The notes under the pieces were generated by a model. The model had not been told where the DNA came from, did not search any database, and saw only the letters and a program-made list of their open reading frames with translations. Of a DNA stretch of 6,735 nt, positions 6,264 through 6,735 are shown piece by piece (position 1 is the stretch's first letter; the number at the start of each line of letters is the position of its first letter). Origin of the DNA: Lonsdalea quercina subsp. quercina (GTDB taxonomy: Bacteria > Pseudomonadota > Gammaproteobacteria > Enterobacterales > Enterobacteriaceae); assembly GCF_000688655.1 (NCBI RefSeq), contig NZ_JIBO01000006.1:239265-245999 (forward strand), given 5' to 3'. A program made the position numbers and the translations under genes.

Positions 6264-6283
6264 CTCCGGGACGCTTCCCGGAG
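6264..6283 (+). terminator. Hairpin after osmC, terminator-like without a T-run
   Basis: CTCCGGGA (6264-6271) and TCCCGGAG (6276-6283) form a perfect 8-bp GC-rich stem with a four-base loop, 17 bases after the osmC stop. No T tract follows, so intrinsic termination is uncertain; it may act as a weak terminator or protect the 3' end of the mRNA. Confidence 0.45.
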
Positions 6284-6569
6284 ACAGTTGACTGACGTCC
6301 GGTTGGGCTTCAGACGACGAGAAAGAACCAAGGGAACACGACAAATAACGTCCTTGTCATCTTCAGGCACGCCTCCATCCCATTCAACACTGAGAATCGA
6401 CACACCTTTTTAGTCGGTCCGCACCCGAAAATCTATCAAGTGTAATATGAGAAACCGTGTCGCCAGCGGAATCGTTAAGAACGATGACATAAAACGGCAC
6501 AGCAGCGAAAAGGTGAGGGATGCTCAACTCAATGATTTACAGTAAAGGTTACATCTCGCCACAAACTCA

Positions 6570-6597
6570 ATTTAACATAATATACATTATACGAACC
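6570..6597 (-). other. dif: dif-like XerC/XerD recombination site
   Basis: Read on the minus strand, the 28 bases are an 11-bp XerC arm GGTTCGTATAA, a 6-bp centre TGTATA, and an 11-bp XerD arm TTATGTTAAAT. The E. coli chromosomal dif site (from memory) has XerC arm GGTGCGCATAA with the same centre and the same XerD arm, so 26 of 28 positions agree. Both differences lie in the XerC arm, which also varies between species. At dif, XerC and XerD resolve chromosome dimers under control of FtsK. The site is non-coding and lies 323 bases after osmC. It may be the chromosomal dif of this organism, or an attachment site left by an element that integrates through XerCD. Confidence 0.87.
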
Positions 6598-6630
6598 AAG
6601 GGTGGGGATGGCAGAATCTGGTGGGAATCG

Positions 6631-6658
6631 TTGACACAGGCCGTCAACTGGCTAGTAT
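6631..6658 (+). promoter_or_regulatory. Candidate rightward promoter beside the dif-like site
   Basis: A perfect -35 hexamer TTGACA (6631-6636) is followed after 16 bases by TAGTAT (6653-6658), which keeps the three most conserved -10 positions (T, A and the last T). Transcription would start near 6665 and leave the window to the right. The gene it would serve is not visible. Confidence 0.35.
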
Positions 6659-6735
6659 CGATGATGATTCAAAATCATCCGTTTACTCCGAACGAATCAG
6701 AATCAAGTGTCTATCCGCAGTAAGTGAACGGCCTG

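Larger units (their letters stand above)
6247..6735. other. Intergenic region downstream of osmC, no convincing gene, contains a dif-like site
   Basis: No protein family is recognisable in either strand of these 489 bases. The only sizeable frame (67 codons from ATG 6520, plus strand) runs straight through the dif-like site and resembles nothing I know. Besides the hairpin after osmC and the site at 6570-6597, the region holds a candidate rightward promoter at 6631-6658, a 7-bp hairpin GATGATT/AATCATC (6663-6669 with 6673-6679), and 8-bp inverted copies CAGGCCGT/ACGGCCTG (6637-6644 and 6728-6735). Confidence 0.6.

Noticed and set aside
6520..6723. 67-codon plus-strand frame with a possible AGGTGA ribosome-binding site
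   Set aside because: It runs through the dif-like site, so several of its codons are fixed by XerC/XerD binding. The product resembles no family, and the ribosome-binding spacing is short.

Overview
The window looks like chromosomal DNA of an enterobacterium (order Enterobacterales). The OsmC protein is nearly residue-for-residue the E. coli type. The srfA/srfB pair is an enterobacterial operon. The right end carries a near-copy of the E. coli dif recombination site. A plant- or insect-associated genus such as Dickeya, Brenneria or Pectobacterium would fit, but that is inference; no 16S or other marker gene is present.

Layout. Positions 1-1905 (minus strand) hold the first part of a srfABC-type operon: srfA, a single-pass membrane protein, followed after 2 bases by srfB, which runs off the left edge. 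Positions 1906-2497 are a gene-free divergent spacer with an unexplained 111-bp inverted-repeat block and a nested hairpin. Positions 2498-3757 (plus) encode an MFS carrier of the oxalate:formate antiporter family with two substitutions in its substrate pocket. Positions 3924-4229 (plus) encode a small AT-rich lipoprotein, ended by a strong intrinsic terminator. Positions 4295-4537 (minus) may hold the decayed tail of an unrecognised gene. Positions 4534-5616 (minus) encode a YqjM/XenA-type Old Yellow Enzyme, divergent from osmC (5818-6246, plus). OsmC is a hydroperoxide reductase with a sigma-S-like promoter and a 20-bp palindrome at its start. From 6247 to the end there is no convincing gene, but a dif-like XerC/XerD site lies at 6570-6597.

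How the parts relate. The flavin reductase and OsmC form a divergent pair that fits detoxification of reactive electrophiles and peroxides. The srf genes, the MFS carrier and the lipoprotein appear to be independent units. The dif-like site suggests that the window is at the chromosome terminus, where XerCD/FtsK resolve dimers, or at the edge of an element that integrates using XerCD. It is the most notable feature. I found no tRNA, rRNA, CRISPR array or intact insertion sequence.
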